From Desulfamplus sp. (GTDB lineage: Bacteria > Desulfobacterota > Desulfobacteria > Desulfobacterales > Desulfobacteraceae), in NCBI GenBank assembly GCA_015232455.1, contig JADFZQ010000001.1, positions 434,001 through 498,000 of the forward strand: a DNA stretch of 64,000 nt. The letters run 5' to 3'. Position numbers and translations under genes: made by a program. Of this stretch, positions 37,331 to 45,585 are shown in pieces. Below the pieces are notes generated by a model that saw only the letters and a program-made list of their open reading frames with translations, was not told the origin of the DNA and ran no database searches. The first letter of the stretch is position 1; every line of letters starts with the position of its first letter.

Positions 37331-38801
37331 TACTACTTTGTTAGATTACGTTTTTAAATATCGTTGAGTATCTTTTTCTCTCTGTCGATGTCTGTTTTGC
37401 ATTTGCAGCATTCTTTTTTGGATAAGCAGATCATCTTCTGTCAGCAATGCAATAATTAAGATTCTAATATCGCGATAACTGAGCAAGGGACAATTGTCTT
37501 GATTTTTGATTCTCTCCTTTACAATAAAGGAAAGGGCTAACATTACAAGTGCCATATGATGATGCCACCCATTCCATTTTCTGATTTGATAATCAGACAT
37601 ACCCAACTCACTTTTGCACTCTTGCAAAGACCGCTCTATCCAGTATCGTTGAGCTTGCATAAAGGCAAATTGTTTCACTGGAGTTTTGATTATGTCTGCA
37701 TTGCTCAAACCATATTTTATCTTGTTATCTGCCATGTTCCTGCTGATTACAAGAACCCTTTTTCTGGCACGCTCTTCCTTCTTATCCCATACCCACACTT
37801 CCATTAGATGTATGGACAATTTCAATTTTCCTTTTGTTGTATCTCTGACTTCAACTGTTTCCCATTGGGATTCATCAAGCTTTGCCTTGTAATTTTTTAC
37901 TTTTATGCTCTTCGCCAGAGTGCGGGGAAGAGTTGGTATTCTTCCTTTAACAGATTCTTTTTCTGGAATGAATATCTCTGGCTCTTGCTCATATATTTCC
38001 TGATCATTGTGAACATCAAACAGAAAAGTCAGCCCCATATCTTCAACAGCATAATTTAATTCACATCCATGACCATAAAAGCCATCTCCGCCAACCCAGC
38101 CAAAACGAACACCAGCAGCAATGTCTGCTTTGAGCATATCAAGTGCAAGTTCAAGTTTTGTTTTATGTTCACATTTATCTTCAGGAATCCCTGCCTTTGC
38201 ACATTTAGCACTATCGGCACTCCAGCATTCAGGAAGAAAAAGCCTGCAATTGATAATACTTGTATGATTTTGCCACACTAAACTTGCATAAACTCCTACT
38301 TGGCAGTTATCAACTTTACCTATAACTCCAGCATATTGCCGTGAAACTCCTACTGATTCTTTACCTTTCTTTAAATGGGCTGATTCATCAAATATATACC
38401 CCACATCTTTCACATCATAGCATGGCTGCATACTATACAGTTTAGAAGTATTCTGTGCAATTTCACGCATCAATCCAAATCCGTCCCAAGTCGAATCAGT
38501 TATAAATTGTTGTATCCGCTGATAACCATCTCCTTTCATATCAAGCTCCTCATGCAAACGTTCCATGTTTCTTCTGCCATGTTCTGTCTTTAGCAATCCT
38601 GAAATATACAATTCACAAAGTTCGCCAGAATCCTTTGTTGTTCTAAAAAAGAGGTTTCTGTATTCTCTTATATGAAAAGAGAGATTCCATAACATTCTCT
38701 TGAGAACGGGAGCATTTACATCATTATGTTTTATATTCATAAAAGCATAATAATGTAAAATAATTCAAAAATATATAAACTGGAAATCTAACAAAGTAGA
38801 A
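37331..38801 (-). mobile_element. Complete IS701-family insertion sequence
   Basis: About 1.47 kb. The terminal inverted repeats share CTACTTTGTTAGATT (37333-37347) and its complement (38785-38799). The element is bracketed by a 4-base direct repeat CTAA (37327-37330 and 38802-38805), which fits the CTAR target preference of IS701 elements. It carries one intact transposase gene whose stop codon lies inside the left inverted repeat. Outside the CTAA copies, GGTCATAAATT (37308-37318) and AATTTATGACC (38816-38826) are perfect complements, so the element landed in the loop of a pre-existing hairpin. Confidence 0.9.
37346..38740 (-). CDS. IS701-family DDE transposase
   Basis: 464 residues, full length for the family. 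The acidic residues expected at the active site can be placed in IFDESAHLKKGKESVG (about 117-132), WVGGDGFYGHGCELN (about 216-230) and YWIERSLQECKSELGMSDYQ (about 380-399), followed by WNGWHHHMALVMLA. A basic C-terminal tail follows. No frameshift or stop is present, so the element may still be active. The start ATG is 61 bases inside the right end. Confidence 0.92.
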   Translation of the reverse strand: MNIKHNDVNAPVLKRMLWNLSFHIREYRNLFFRTTKDSGELCELYISGLLKTEHGRRNMERLHEELDMKGDGYQRIQQFITDSTWDGFGLMREIAQNTSKLYSMQPCYDVKDVGYIFDESAHLKKGKESVGVSRQYAGVIGKVDNCQVGVYASLVWQNHTSIINCRLFLPECWSADSAKCAKAGIPEDKCEHKTKLELALDMLKADIAAGVRFGWVGGDGFYGHGCELNYAVEDMGLTFLFDVHNDQEIYEQEPEIFIPEKESVKGRIPTLPRTLAKSIKVKNYKAKLDESQWETVEVRDTTKGKLKLSIHLMEVWVWDKKEERARKRVLVISRNMADNKIKYGLSNADIIKTPVKQFAFMQAQRYWIERSLQECKSELGMSDYQIRKWNGWHHHMALVMLALSFIVKERIKNQDNCPLLSYRDIRILIIALLTEDDLLIQKRMLQMQNRHRQREKDTQRYLKT

Positions 38802-38859
38802 CTAACAAAAGGCTCAATTTATGACCGCTTGGAATATATCTGATAATTATAAAAATATA

Positions 38860-39156
38860 TTACTCCTTCTCTTTTTTTTCTTTTATATCTTGAAATCTAA
38901 ATACCAGCTCATCTTTTGCTACCATTCCAAGTTCATGTCTTGCAATATGTTCAATATAGGTAATATCACTCTTAAGACGATCGATTTTTCTCTCAAGCAC
39001 CCTGTTTGCTTCGTTTATTGCAAGGTTTTCGTTTATAATAGCCTTTTCCTGCAATCTTAGATGGTGAACATCCATAAAACCGTTTTTGCCATAAAGTATC
39101 AAAAACGCTAAAATTACCATCACTGATATAACTAAAAAATAGATCATCTTCTCCAT
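38860..39156 (-). CDS. ftsB: FtsB/DivIC-type septum formation initiator
   Basis: 98 residues. One membrane helix (about 5-22, IYFLVISVMVILAFLILYG) is followed by a coiled coil rich in Leu/Ile/Asn/Glu heptads (about 33-68), then IEHIARHELGMVAKDELVFR, the typical FtsB end. It is part of the FtsQLB cell-division complex in the inner membrane. The sequence around its 3' end is only 60 bases from the IS element. Upstream on the same strand is the dual-CXXC selenoprotein gene. Confidence 0.85.
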   Translation of the reverse strand: MEKMIYFLVISVMVILAFLILYGKNGFMDVHHLRLQEKAIINENLAINEANRVLERKIDRLKSDITYIEHIARHELGMVAKDELVFRFQDIKEKKEKE

Positions 39157-39204
39157 GATATTCTTACCAACCTAAGAAAAAATTACGTATATTAGCATAA
39201 CCAA

Positions 39205-39393
39205 CTACAATCTGTTACAAGGAACATTTGCAAGCATCTCTTCCATATAGTCGTCCATCAAATCTTTATATTTATCTTCAGGATATTTTGTTTTGCATGA
39301 CCTGCAAATTAAATATACACTTCTTCAAGTTTTTCTAAGCATAAGAGGACTTCCACAAGATAAACATCTCCCTTTTTTTAATTTCTCCTCCAT
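39205..39393 (-). CDS. Dual-CXXC small selenoprotein with in-frame UGA
   Basis: Minus-strand reading from the ATG at 39393 gives 62 codons to a TAG, interrupted only by UGA at codon 23 (39327-39325). On both sides the frame encodes one coherent zinc-ribbon-like protein: CLSCGSPLMLRKT before the UGA, then RSVYLICRSCKTKYPEDKYK after it, with a charged helix to the end. The CxxC pairs are at Cys10/Cys13 and Cys30/Cys33. A hairpin with GG in its loop lies 22 bases after the UGA, as a bacterial SECIS should. From memory, a dual-CXXC small (seleno)protein family of this shape exists in anaerobic Desulfo-type bacteria. Function unknown, probably redox or metal binding. Read without Sec it would be a 22-residue peptide. 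Confidence 0.75.
39292..39308 (-). promoter_or_regulatory. Putative bacterial SECIS hairpin
   Basis: On the minus strand TTTGCAGGTCATGCAAA forms a perfect 6-base-pair stem with loop GGTCA. The loop begins 22 nt after the UGA of the small selenoprotein gene. The apical sequence GCAGGTC is the same as in the E. coli fdhF SECIS as I recall it, where GGU in the loop binds SelB. Confidence 0.65.
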
Positions 39394-39583
39394 AACTGCA
39401 ATAATCCTTTTATAATTTTACTATTTTCTGATAAAAAATTTTAATAATAGATGCTTAATAACTACATGATGATATATATCAAAAAAATAGAGTTATATAA
39501 AACAATAAAAAATTAACCTCAAACAAGCTAAATTGATGATTATACTTCGCACGGTTATAAATTGAGTTTTTATTCAATCTTTC
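39394..39583. other. AT-rich intergenic stretch
   Basis: Between the selenoprotein gene and the hairpin cluster that precedes argJ (total gap 39394-39748). Apart from the three hairpins at 39584-39674, I see no coding potential. The promoter of argJ and that of the selenoprotein/ftsB unit should lie here. Confidence 0.4.
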
Positions 39584-39674
39584 AGCCGATGGTTAAAACC
39601 ATCGGCTAAGTTAAAAGAAGTCCTCTTAAGAGGACTTGGAGAATTCAGCCCTGAAGCTTTTTTAGCTCTGGGCT
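39584..39674. repeat. Cluster of three consecutive hairpins (REP-like)
   Basis: Hairpin 1: AGCCGATGGTT (39584-39594) with AACCATCGGCT (39597-39607). Hairpin 2: a perfect 20-base palindrome at 39618-39637 (AAGTCCTCTT and its complement). Hairpin 3: AGCCC at 39647-39651 with GGGCT at 39670-39674 plus an inner AGCT pair, followed by an A run. It is more G+C-rich than its surroundings and resembles mobile REP-type palindromic units. It lies 75 bases before argJ. Confidence 0.6.
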
Positions 39675-39748
39675 AAAAAATAGATTAAAAGCTCAAATTA
39701 AGACCTTGTTGAGTATATATTTCAAAATGAAATAAAGGAGATATTTTA

Positions 39749-40960
39749 ATGAAGGGTTTTAAATTCAAAGGTATAGTTGCTGGTATCAAAAAAGATGGCA
39801 AAAAGGATTTAGGTCTTATCTTCTCGACTCGTCCAGCATCAGCAGCAGCACTTTTTACAGAAAACAGAGTTGTTGCTGCTCCTGTAATTATGGGACGTGA
39901 GAGAATCAAGTCAGGGGTTTGTCAAGCAGTTGTGGTAAATAGTGGTAATGCAAACTGTTTTACTGGAGATCAAGGTTTAAGGGATTCAATAGAGACAGCA
40001 AAATTTGCAGCTCAGGCTCTCCATATTCCTGAGGAGTTGGTTATGGTTGCATCTACAGGAGTAATTGGTGCACCTCTTCCTATGGAAAAATTTAGAGATG
40101 CAATGCCAGAGCTGACATCTAATATTTTGTCTAAAAATATTGAAAAACAGACTCAAATTGGCGAATCTGAACTTGAAGGGCTTGAAGATTTTGCTCAATC
40201 AATTATGACAACTGATCTTGCAATGAAAGTTGTTGTTAGAAAACATAAAATAAAGGGAGAAGAGTTTACAGTTGCTGGCGTTGCCAAAGGTTCTGGCATG
40301 ATAAGACCTAATATGGCTACAATGCTTGCGTTTATCTGCACTGATCTTGATATATCTTCAACACTTTTAAAAGCTGCTTTAAAAATAGCGTGTGACCAAT
40401 CGTTCAATCGAATATCTGTAGATGGAGATACAAGCACTAACGATACTGTTCTTGCTATGGCAAACGGTATGTCCAATGCTGTAGTTGAAGAAAGTGATGA
40501 TGCCTTAGAGTTTGAGAAAGTTTTAAATGAGGTGATGTTAGAACTCTCCAAGATGATTGTAAGAGATGGAGAGGGGGCAACTAAACTTGTTAAAATCGTG
40601 ATAAACGGTGCTGCAACTGCTCAAGATGCTTACAAAGCTGCTGAAGCTGTGGCTCACTCAAATCTTGTTAAAACAGCAATTTATGGGCAAGACCCAAACT
40701 GGGGAAGAATTACTGCTGCTGCTGGAAGATCAGGTGCAACAGTTGATCCTGATAAGATGGATTTAACTTTTGGCGATGTTGTTTTAGTAAAAAAAGGGGT
40801 GTGGCAGGGCGTTGAGGCAGAAAAAATGGCTGCTGAGGTTATGAAAAAGAGCGAACTTGATATTTTTCTTAATCTAAATATGGGAAAATTTAGCGATTTT
40901 TACTATTTTTGCGATTTTTCAGAAAACTATGTTAAAATTAATGCAAACTACAGATCATGA
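39749..40960 (+). CDS. argJ: Bifunctional ornithine acetyltransferase / N-acetylglutamate synthase
   Basis: 403 residues. It makes N-acetylglutamate and recycles the acetyl group in arginine synthesis. It has KKDLGLIFSTRPASAAALFT at the start and the self-cleavage region KGSGMIRPNMATMLAFICTD (about 179-198), with the nucleophilic Thr in MATML. SFNRISVDGDTSTNDTVLAM (about 222-241) and GQDPNWGRITAAAGRSG (about 314-330) follow. It is preceded by AAGGAG. Its TGA overlaps the ATG of the pseudouridine synthase gene (ATGA), so the two are translationally coupled. Confidence 0.95.
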   Translation: MKGFKFKGIVAGIKKDGKKDLGLIFSTRPASAAALFTENRVVAAPVIMGRERIKSGVCQAVVVNSGNANCFTGDQGLRDSIETAKFAAQALHIPEELVMVASTGVIGAPLPMEKFRDAMPELTSNILSKNIEKQTQIGESELEGLEDFAQSIMTTDLAMKVVVRKHKIKGEEFTVAGVAKGSGMIRPNMATMLAFICTDLDISSTLLKAALKIACDQSFNRISVDGDTSTNDTVLAMANGMSNAVVEESDDALEFEKVLNEVMLELSKMIVRDGEGATKLVKIVINGAATAQDAYKAAEAVAHSNLVKTAIYGQDPNWGRITAAAGRSGATVDPDKMDLTFGDVVLVKKGVWQGVEAEKMAAEVMKKSELDIFLNLNMGKFSDFYYFCDFSENYVKINANYRS

Positions 40961-41763
40961 CAATAAATCGGGTTACACAAAATCTACCTAAACAAGAGCT
41001 TGGGAGTAAAAAGGTGCATCTCAAAAATTTATCTGAACAAGAGCTTGAGAGCAAAAAGATGCGTCTCCAAAAATTTCTATCACAAGCAGGTATCTGCTCA
41101 CGAAGAAAAGGTGAGGAGTATATTATAGCTGGATTAATTACAGTCAACGGCGTTGTTGTAACTGAGCTTGGAACATCAGTTGATGTTGAAAATGATGAGG
41201 TAAAATTTCAAGGTGAGATTATTAGATTTTTTCCAGAAAAAGAGAAAATCTATATAGCACTAAATAAACCTCTTGATGTTATTGCATCTTGTTCCCATTC
41301 TCATGTTGGTGAAAAAATAGTGCTTGATCTTATTGATATTCCTGACCGAATCTATCCAATTGGCAGACTTGATAAAGATTCAACTGGACTTTTGCTTTTA
41401 ACTGATGATGGAGAGCTTCACAATAAACTCTCCCACCCATCTTACAACCATGAAAAAGAATATATTGTTACCACTGTTGAGCCTGTCTCTAAATCTGCTC
41501 TTGAAAAGATGGCTGTTGGCATAATGTTAGATGGAAAAAGGACAAGAGCTGCACAAGTTGAACAACTTTCAAGGTATAAATTCAGGATAATTCTCAAACA
41601 GGGAATTAATCGCCAGATAAGAAGAATGGTTGAAAAGACAGGCAATAACGTTAAAGAGCTTATAAGAGTGAGGATAGGTTCAATAAAACTTGGTGGACTT
41701 AAACAAGGTGAGTGGAGATTTCTAAATCAACAAGAGATAAATGCTTTAAAATTAAGCCTATAG
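40957..41763 (+). CDS. RsuA/RluB-family pseudouridine synthase
   Basis: 268 residues. An S4 RNA-binding domain, MRLQKFLSQAGICSRRKGEE (about 35-54), is followed by the catalytic domain with the signature GRLDKDSTGLLLLTDDG (about 137-153) and catalytic Asp, then QGINRQIRRMVEKTGN. It modifies a uridine in rRNA (16S or 23S is not decided). The first 34 residues are an extra N-terminal piece containing a near-duplicate of the next segment (KQELGSKKVHLKNL against EQELESKKMRLQKF), from a 45-base tandem duplication. The original start may have been the internal ATG at about 41059. Confidence 0.87.
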   Translation: MTINRVTQNLPKQELGSKKVHLKNLSEQELESKKMRLQKFLSQAGICSRRKGEEYIIAGLITVNGVVVTELGTSVDVENDEVKFQGEIIRFFPEKEKIYIALNKPLDVIASCSHSHVGEKIVLDLIDIPDRIYPIGRLDKDSTGLLLLTDDGELHNKLSHPSYNHEKEYIVTTVEPVSKSALEKMAVGIMLDGKRTRAAQVEQLSRYKFRIILKQGINRQIRRMVEKTGNNVKELIRVRIGSIKLGGLKQGEWRFLNQQEINALKLSL

Positions 41764-41764
41764 T

Positions 41765-44560
41765 TCAAGACCTTAACCATTTGTCAAGCATGGGTAAAAG
41801 TTCTTCCATCTTAAATGGCTTACTTAGATAATCATCCATACCAGCTTCAAGACATTGTTGTTTATCTTCTTTAAAGGCATTTGCAGTTAGAGCAATAATT
41901 GGAATACGTTCGGTTGTGTAAGTATCTTTTTCTCTATTTTCCAAAATTGCTTTTTCTCTTTCACGGATTATCCTTGTTGCATTGTAACCGTCCATTACAG
42001 GCATTTGGCAATCCATAAGAATCATGTCATACTTTTTATTTAAAAAAGCATCAATAGCTTCTGAGCCGTTATTAACTACATCAATCTGATAGCCTGCTTT
42101 TTCTAAAGTACTCTTTACAAAAATCTGGTTTATCTCATAATCTTCCGCAACAAGTATATTTATTCCAATATGCTTGGCAACATTTTTAGCTTTATCTTCA
42201 ATACTATCTGTTAAATCCTGAGCTTTTCTATCTCCAGCTCTTCTGTTTCTTAGATTAAGAATTCTTTTTTTTATGCACTTTACAACCTCTTTATAAAGCT
42301 CAACTGATCTGATTGGCTTAGTTAGTAAAGCATTTATTCCAAACTCTTTACACTTTACAATATCAACACGTCTATCTATTGAGGTTAAGAGTATAATTGG
42401 AATATTTCTCATCGCCATATATGATCTAATTGATTTTGCAGTCTGAAGACCGTCCATTATAGGCATGTGAAGATCAAGAAGAACAGTATCAAAAGGTTCT
42501 TCCATACTTTGAGCTTGAAGAAGTTTATAAACCCCTTCGCTTCCACTCTCTGCAGTATAAGGGGTAAGCTCCCATAAAGATGTTAGGTGCGTTAAAATAT
42601 CGCGGTTTGTAGCATTATCATCAATAATCAGAACTTTTTTGCCTTTAAGAATCTCAGTGTCATAGTTGAGAAATGTTGTATTATCTGAAATATTTTCATC
42701 AGCAACTTCAACTGGAATATTAAAGAAAAACTCAGAGCCTTGACCAATCTCGCTTTTTAGAGAAAGTGTACCACCCATCAATGAGACAAGCTGAGTAGAT
42801 ATAGCAAGCCCAAGACCTGTGCCTCCATATTTTCTTGTAGTTGAAGCATCTGCTTGAGAAAATGGCTTAAATAATTTTTTGCAATCTTCAGAAGCTATGC
42901 CTATTCCTGTATCTTTAACGCTTATATGCAACATAACTTTTTGCTTTTCCCAAGAGCTGCTGTGTTGTCCCGCAATATTTATATCTTCTTCTTTATACTC
43001 TTTATCAATATCAAGACCCTCTTTAGTCTGCCCAATCTTCTCTGTGGAAACGGTGATGACAACCTCTCCCTTTGATGTGAACTTAATGGCATTTCCCACA
43101 AGATTAATAAGTATCTGCCTCATTCGCCCAGAATCACCTTTAATCATAACCTCTGTCTTAGGTTTAATTTCAACGGCTAACTCAACGCCTTTGGATTGAC
43201 TCCTTGTTGCAAGAAGTTGTGCAACATCTTCTACAACATCTTGAATATTAAAATTAATCACCTCAAGATCAAATTTACCTGCTTCAATCTTTGAAAAATC
43301 AAGAATATCGTTTATGATAAGAAGCAAAGATTTTCCCGAATCTTGTATTGTGCGGGCAAATTTTTGTTGTTCTGGTGTCATGTTGGTATCAAGCAAAAGT
43401 TCTGTCATACCAAGCACACCATTCATAGGTGTGCGAATCTCATGGCTCATATTAGCAAGAAATTGAGATTTTGCCTTGTTTGCTGAATCTGCTTCTGCTT
43501 TAGCCTTTTCAAGATTTACAACCATCTTTTCAAGGCTATCATTGGTCTCTTTTACCCATTTCCATGCCTTATGAAACTCATCCATTAATATTCCGATTTC
43601 ATCAGAACGGTCTGATTTAAAAGATAGTGATAGGTCTTTATTTTCATGTATGGAGATTACATTTTGAGTAAGATTTGATAAAGGCGATAGAATATAATGA
43701 CGAAGAAATATAATTATAAAACCAAGAATAAATATTCCTATGACTGTGATTGAAATAAGAGAGAACAAAAATACTCTCTTTCCACGCTGGCTGATTTCCC
43801 GCTTGATAACAGCTTTGATTATAAATGCAGGATTGCCCAATATATCACTGTAAATCTCCGATATTTCTAAAATATCATCATTTATAATGCTGATTTTATT
43901 AGTATCGAATTTGGCATCTTGTATGGGAGAATAGATGTCAACTGTTAGTTTAGCAGAATCAACAGATATTGTATCGCCTTGCCTATTTTGATCGTTTTTT
44001 GATTGGTCAAACGAGATGATGGAGAAATTAACTTGTGTCTGTTGTTTCAATTTTGCAACAAGTTCATCTGTTATAAAACGCCCCATAAAAAGAGTTCCAC
44101 GAATAGGACCTGTCTGGAGTGAAGTAAGAATCGGGCGTGAGGAGAGTAGCATATATCCCTTTTCAGTAATATAAACGCCTGATTTTGAGCTTTCAACATC
44201 TTGATGGTTTAACAAGAAATGGGACTTATCAAACTTATCAGGAAACTCTTTAATTGATATTTCCTTCTCCCAATTGTTATCGTATATTTTTCCACCAATA
44301 AGCTCACCTTCCATATTGATGATATAAATAATATTAACACGACTTGTAGAGAAAGATTCAGGAAGTAACGTAGTGTTGATATAATTCTGGTTTTTATCTT
44401 CAACAAACCTATATGTGTCGTCCCAGCCAGCCCAATCTGCTGCCATTATGCTCAAAGCAAAAATTTCGCGGTCAATTGCCAATTTGCATCGCTCAATATC
44501 TTTTTTCGCATCTAACTCTTCTAAAACCATGAAATCATCTAAGATGAACTTGTGAAGCAA
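41765..44560 (-). CDS. Membrane hybrid histidine kinase (CHASE4-HAMP-HisKA-HATPase-REC-REC)
   Basis: 931 residues from the first conventional start (TTG at 44560). Domains: CHASE4-like extracytoplasmic sensor (about 20-240, WAGWDDTYRFVED), one membrane helix (about 265-290), HAMP, a short coiled coil, HisKA MSHEIRTPMNGVLGMTELLL (about 373), and ATPase with ILINLVGNAIKFTSKG and YGGTGLGLAISTQLV. Two receivers follow: LIIDDNATNRDIL with LLDLHMPIMDG, and ILVAEDYEINQIF with LMDCQMPVMDG. The open frame continues upstream of 44560 and encodes a second hydrophobic helix (AVIIIAVFFIFYIAIN, about 44566-44613) that a CHASE4 kinase needs. No ATG, GTG or TTG lies in that extension before the stop at 44659-44657, but GGGGGA stands seven bases before an ATA at 44644, so a rare start codon or a lost start is possible. 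Confidence 0.88.
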   Translation of the reverse strand: MLHKFILDDFMVLEELDAKKDIERCKLAIDREIFALSIMAADWAGWDDTYRFVEDKNQNYINTTLLPESFSTSRVNIIYIINMEGELIGGKIYDNNWEKEISIKEFPDKFDKSHFLLNHQDVESSKSGVYITEKGYMLLSSRPILTSLQTGPIRGTLFMGRFITDELVAKLKQQTQVNFSIISFDQSKNDQNRQGDTISVDSAKLTVDIYSPIQDAKFDTNKISIINDDILEISEIYSDILGNPAFIIKAVIKREISQRGKRVFLFSLISITVIGIFILGFIIIFLRHYILSPLSNLTQNVISIHENKDLSLSFKSDRSDEIGILMDEFHKAWKWVKETNDSLEKMVVNLEKAKAEADSANKAKSQFLANMSHEIRTPMNGVLGMTELLLDTNMTPEQQKFARTIQDSGKSLLLIINDILDFSKIEAGKFDLEVINFNIQDVVEDVAQLLATRSQSKGVELAVEIKPKTEVMIKGDSGRMRQILINLVGNAIKFTSKGEVVITVSTEKIGQTKEGLDIDKEYKEEDINIAGQHSSSWEKQKVMLHISVKDTGIGIASEDCKKLFKPFSQADASTTRKYGGTGLGLAISTQLVSLMGGTLSLKSEIGQGSEFFFNIPVEVADENISDNTTFLNYDTEILKGKKVLIIDDNATNRDILTHLTSLWELTPYTAESGSEGVYKLLQAQSMEEPFDTVLLDLHMPIMDGLQTAKSIRSYMAMRNIPIILLTSIDRRVDIVKCKEFGINALLTKPIRSVELYKEVVKCIKKRILNLRNRRAGDRKAQDLTDSIEDKAKNVAKHIGINILVAEDYEINQIFVKSTLEKAGYQIDVVNNGSEAIDAFLNKKYDMILMDCQMPVMDGYNATRIIREREKAILENREKDTYTTERIPIIALTANAFKEDKQQCLEAGMDDYLSKPFKMEELLPMLDKWLRS

Positions 44561-44705
44561 AAGCGTATTAATGGCAATGTAAAAGATAAAGAAAACAGCA
44601 ATTATAATAACTGCCTTGTGCTTTATTTTGAGTTGCCGTCCTATGATAGATTCCCCCTAAATTGTCATTATTTGCTTTAATACTTAATTCATCTTGAACA
44701 AAAAA

Positions 44706-44744
44706 GTTCTATAACGCTATGTGAAATTTCACAGCGTTATGAAC
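44706..44744 (-). terminator. Hairpin overlapping the gmhB stop codon
   Basis: GTTC-TATAACGCT-GTGAAA on the left pairs with TTTCAC-AGCGTTAT-GAAC on the right, with small mismatches. It covers the gmhB stop (TAA at 44739-44737) and lies upstream of the kinase gene on the same strand. Confidence 0.6.
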
Positions 44745-45396
44745 AATTAATAATAAAATTAACAGCTTCCTTTAGGTTATCAAAAACAAAATCAGGAGTT
44801 ACTTTGTATCTATTATCTGTTCCTGCTTTGCCTGTTCTTACAAGAGCTGTTTTAATACCAGCATTTATACCAGTTTGAATATCTCTTGTTGTATCTCCTA
44901 TTATCCAAGAGTTATCCATATCAATATTATATATAGATTTTGCTTTTTCTATCATACCAATAGCTGGTTTTCTGCATTCACACTCTTTGTTATAAATTAG
45001 ATTCTCTTCCTCTTCCAACTTCACATTGTCAAAATATTCATTATTAGAAAGATGTCTCTTATCAGGGTGATGAGGACAAAAAAATATATGGTCAAGGTAG
45101 CAGCCATGTTGTTTTAAAAGAGACTCCATTTTGTTGTGCATCTTTTCAACCATATTAATATCACATAAGTTCATAGCAACTACTGGTTGATTGGTTACTA
45201 CTATACCTAAATAATCTGATCGGTTGATCATCGCAATTGCTTCATAAGAAAATGGATATAATACCAAATTTTCTAATTTATTAAGATAAGCAACATATTC
45301 GATTATAGTGCCATCTCTATCTATAAAAATTGCTGGTTTTTTATGTCTATCTAAATTATTGAGATTTGAATGTTTTGAAGAGTGGTTATTTTGCAA
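44737..45396 (-). CDS. gmhB: D-glycero-D-manno-heptose 1,7-bisphosphate 7-phosphatase (HAD)
   Basis: 219 residues. The HAD motif FIDRDGTI (about 25-32) carries the nucleophilic Asp and the general-acid Asp. VTNQPVVAM (about 68) is motif II, CRKPAIGMI (about 136-144) carries the motif III Lys, and IGDTTRDIQTGINAGI (about 165-180) is motif IV. Zinc ligands fit CPHHPDKRH and CECR, although the zinc loop is enlarged by about 15 acidic residues (NVKLEEEENLIYNKE). It acts in ADP-heptose synthesis for LPS, so it supports a Gram-negative outer membrane. No other LPS genes are adjacent. Confidence 0.87.
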   Translation of the reverse strand: MQNNHSSKHSNLNNLDRHKKPAIFIDRDGTIIEYVAYLNKLENLVLYPFSYEAIAMINRSDYLGIVVTNQPVVAMNLCDINMVEKMHNKMESLLKQHGCYLDHIFFCPHHPDKRHLSNNEYFDNVKLEEEENLIYNKECECRKPAIGMIEKAKSIYNIDMDNSWIIGDTTRDIQTGINAGIKTALVRTGKAGTDNRYKVTPDFVFDNLKEAVNFIINCS

Positions 45397-45420
45397 ATTA
45401 TAAAATCCTTAACTTTGCTG

Positions 45421-45504
45421 TCTGAATCAGGATAATCAGGATTAACAGATATTAAGGATAGGTTATCATGCTTTATCCTTTTATCTTGGGTATCCTGATT
45501 CAGA
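45421..45504. repeat. 84-bp imperfect palindromic repeat element
   Basis: TCTGAATCAGGATA (45421-45434) and TATCCTGATTCAGA (45491-45504) are perfect 14-base terminal inverted repeats. Inside are AAGGATA (45454-45460) and TATCCTT (45474-45480). The internal repetition of the AATCAGGATA unit is like small dispersed repeats. It lies in the 190-base gap upstream of gmhB. Confidence 0.6.
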
Positions 45505-45585
45505 TTGTGAAATATTAAAAACATCATCTTGAATAACTAAAGTCGGCTATCACAAGACAATTCTAACTCTGCAAATTCTATTATT

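Noticed and set aside
39325-39327. UGA as a simple nonsense mutation in a zinc-ribbon gene
   Set aside because: The frame, the two CxxC pairs and the SECIS-like hairpin are all preserved around it, which favours selenocysteine. The pseudogene option remains possible.
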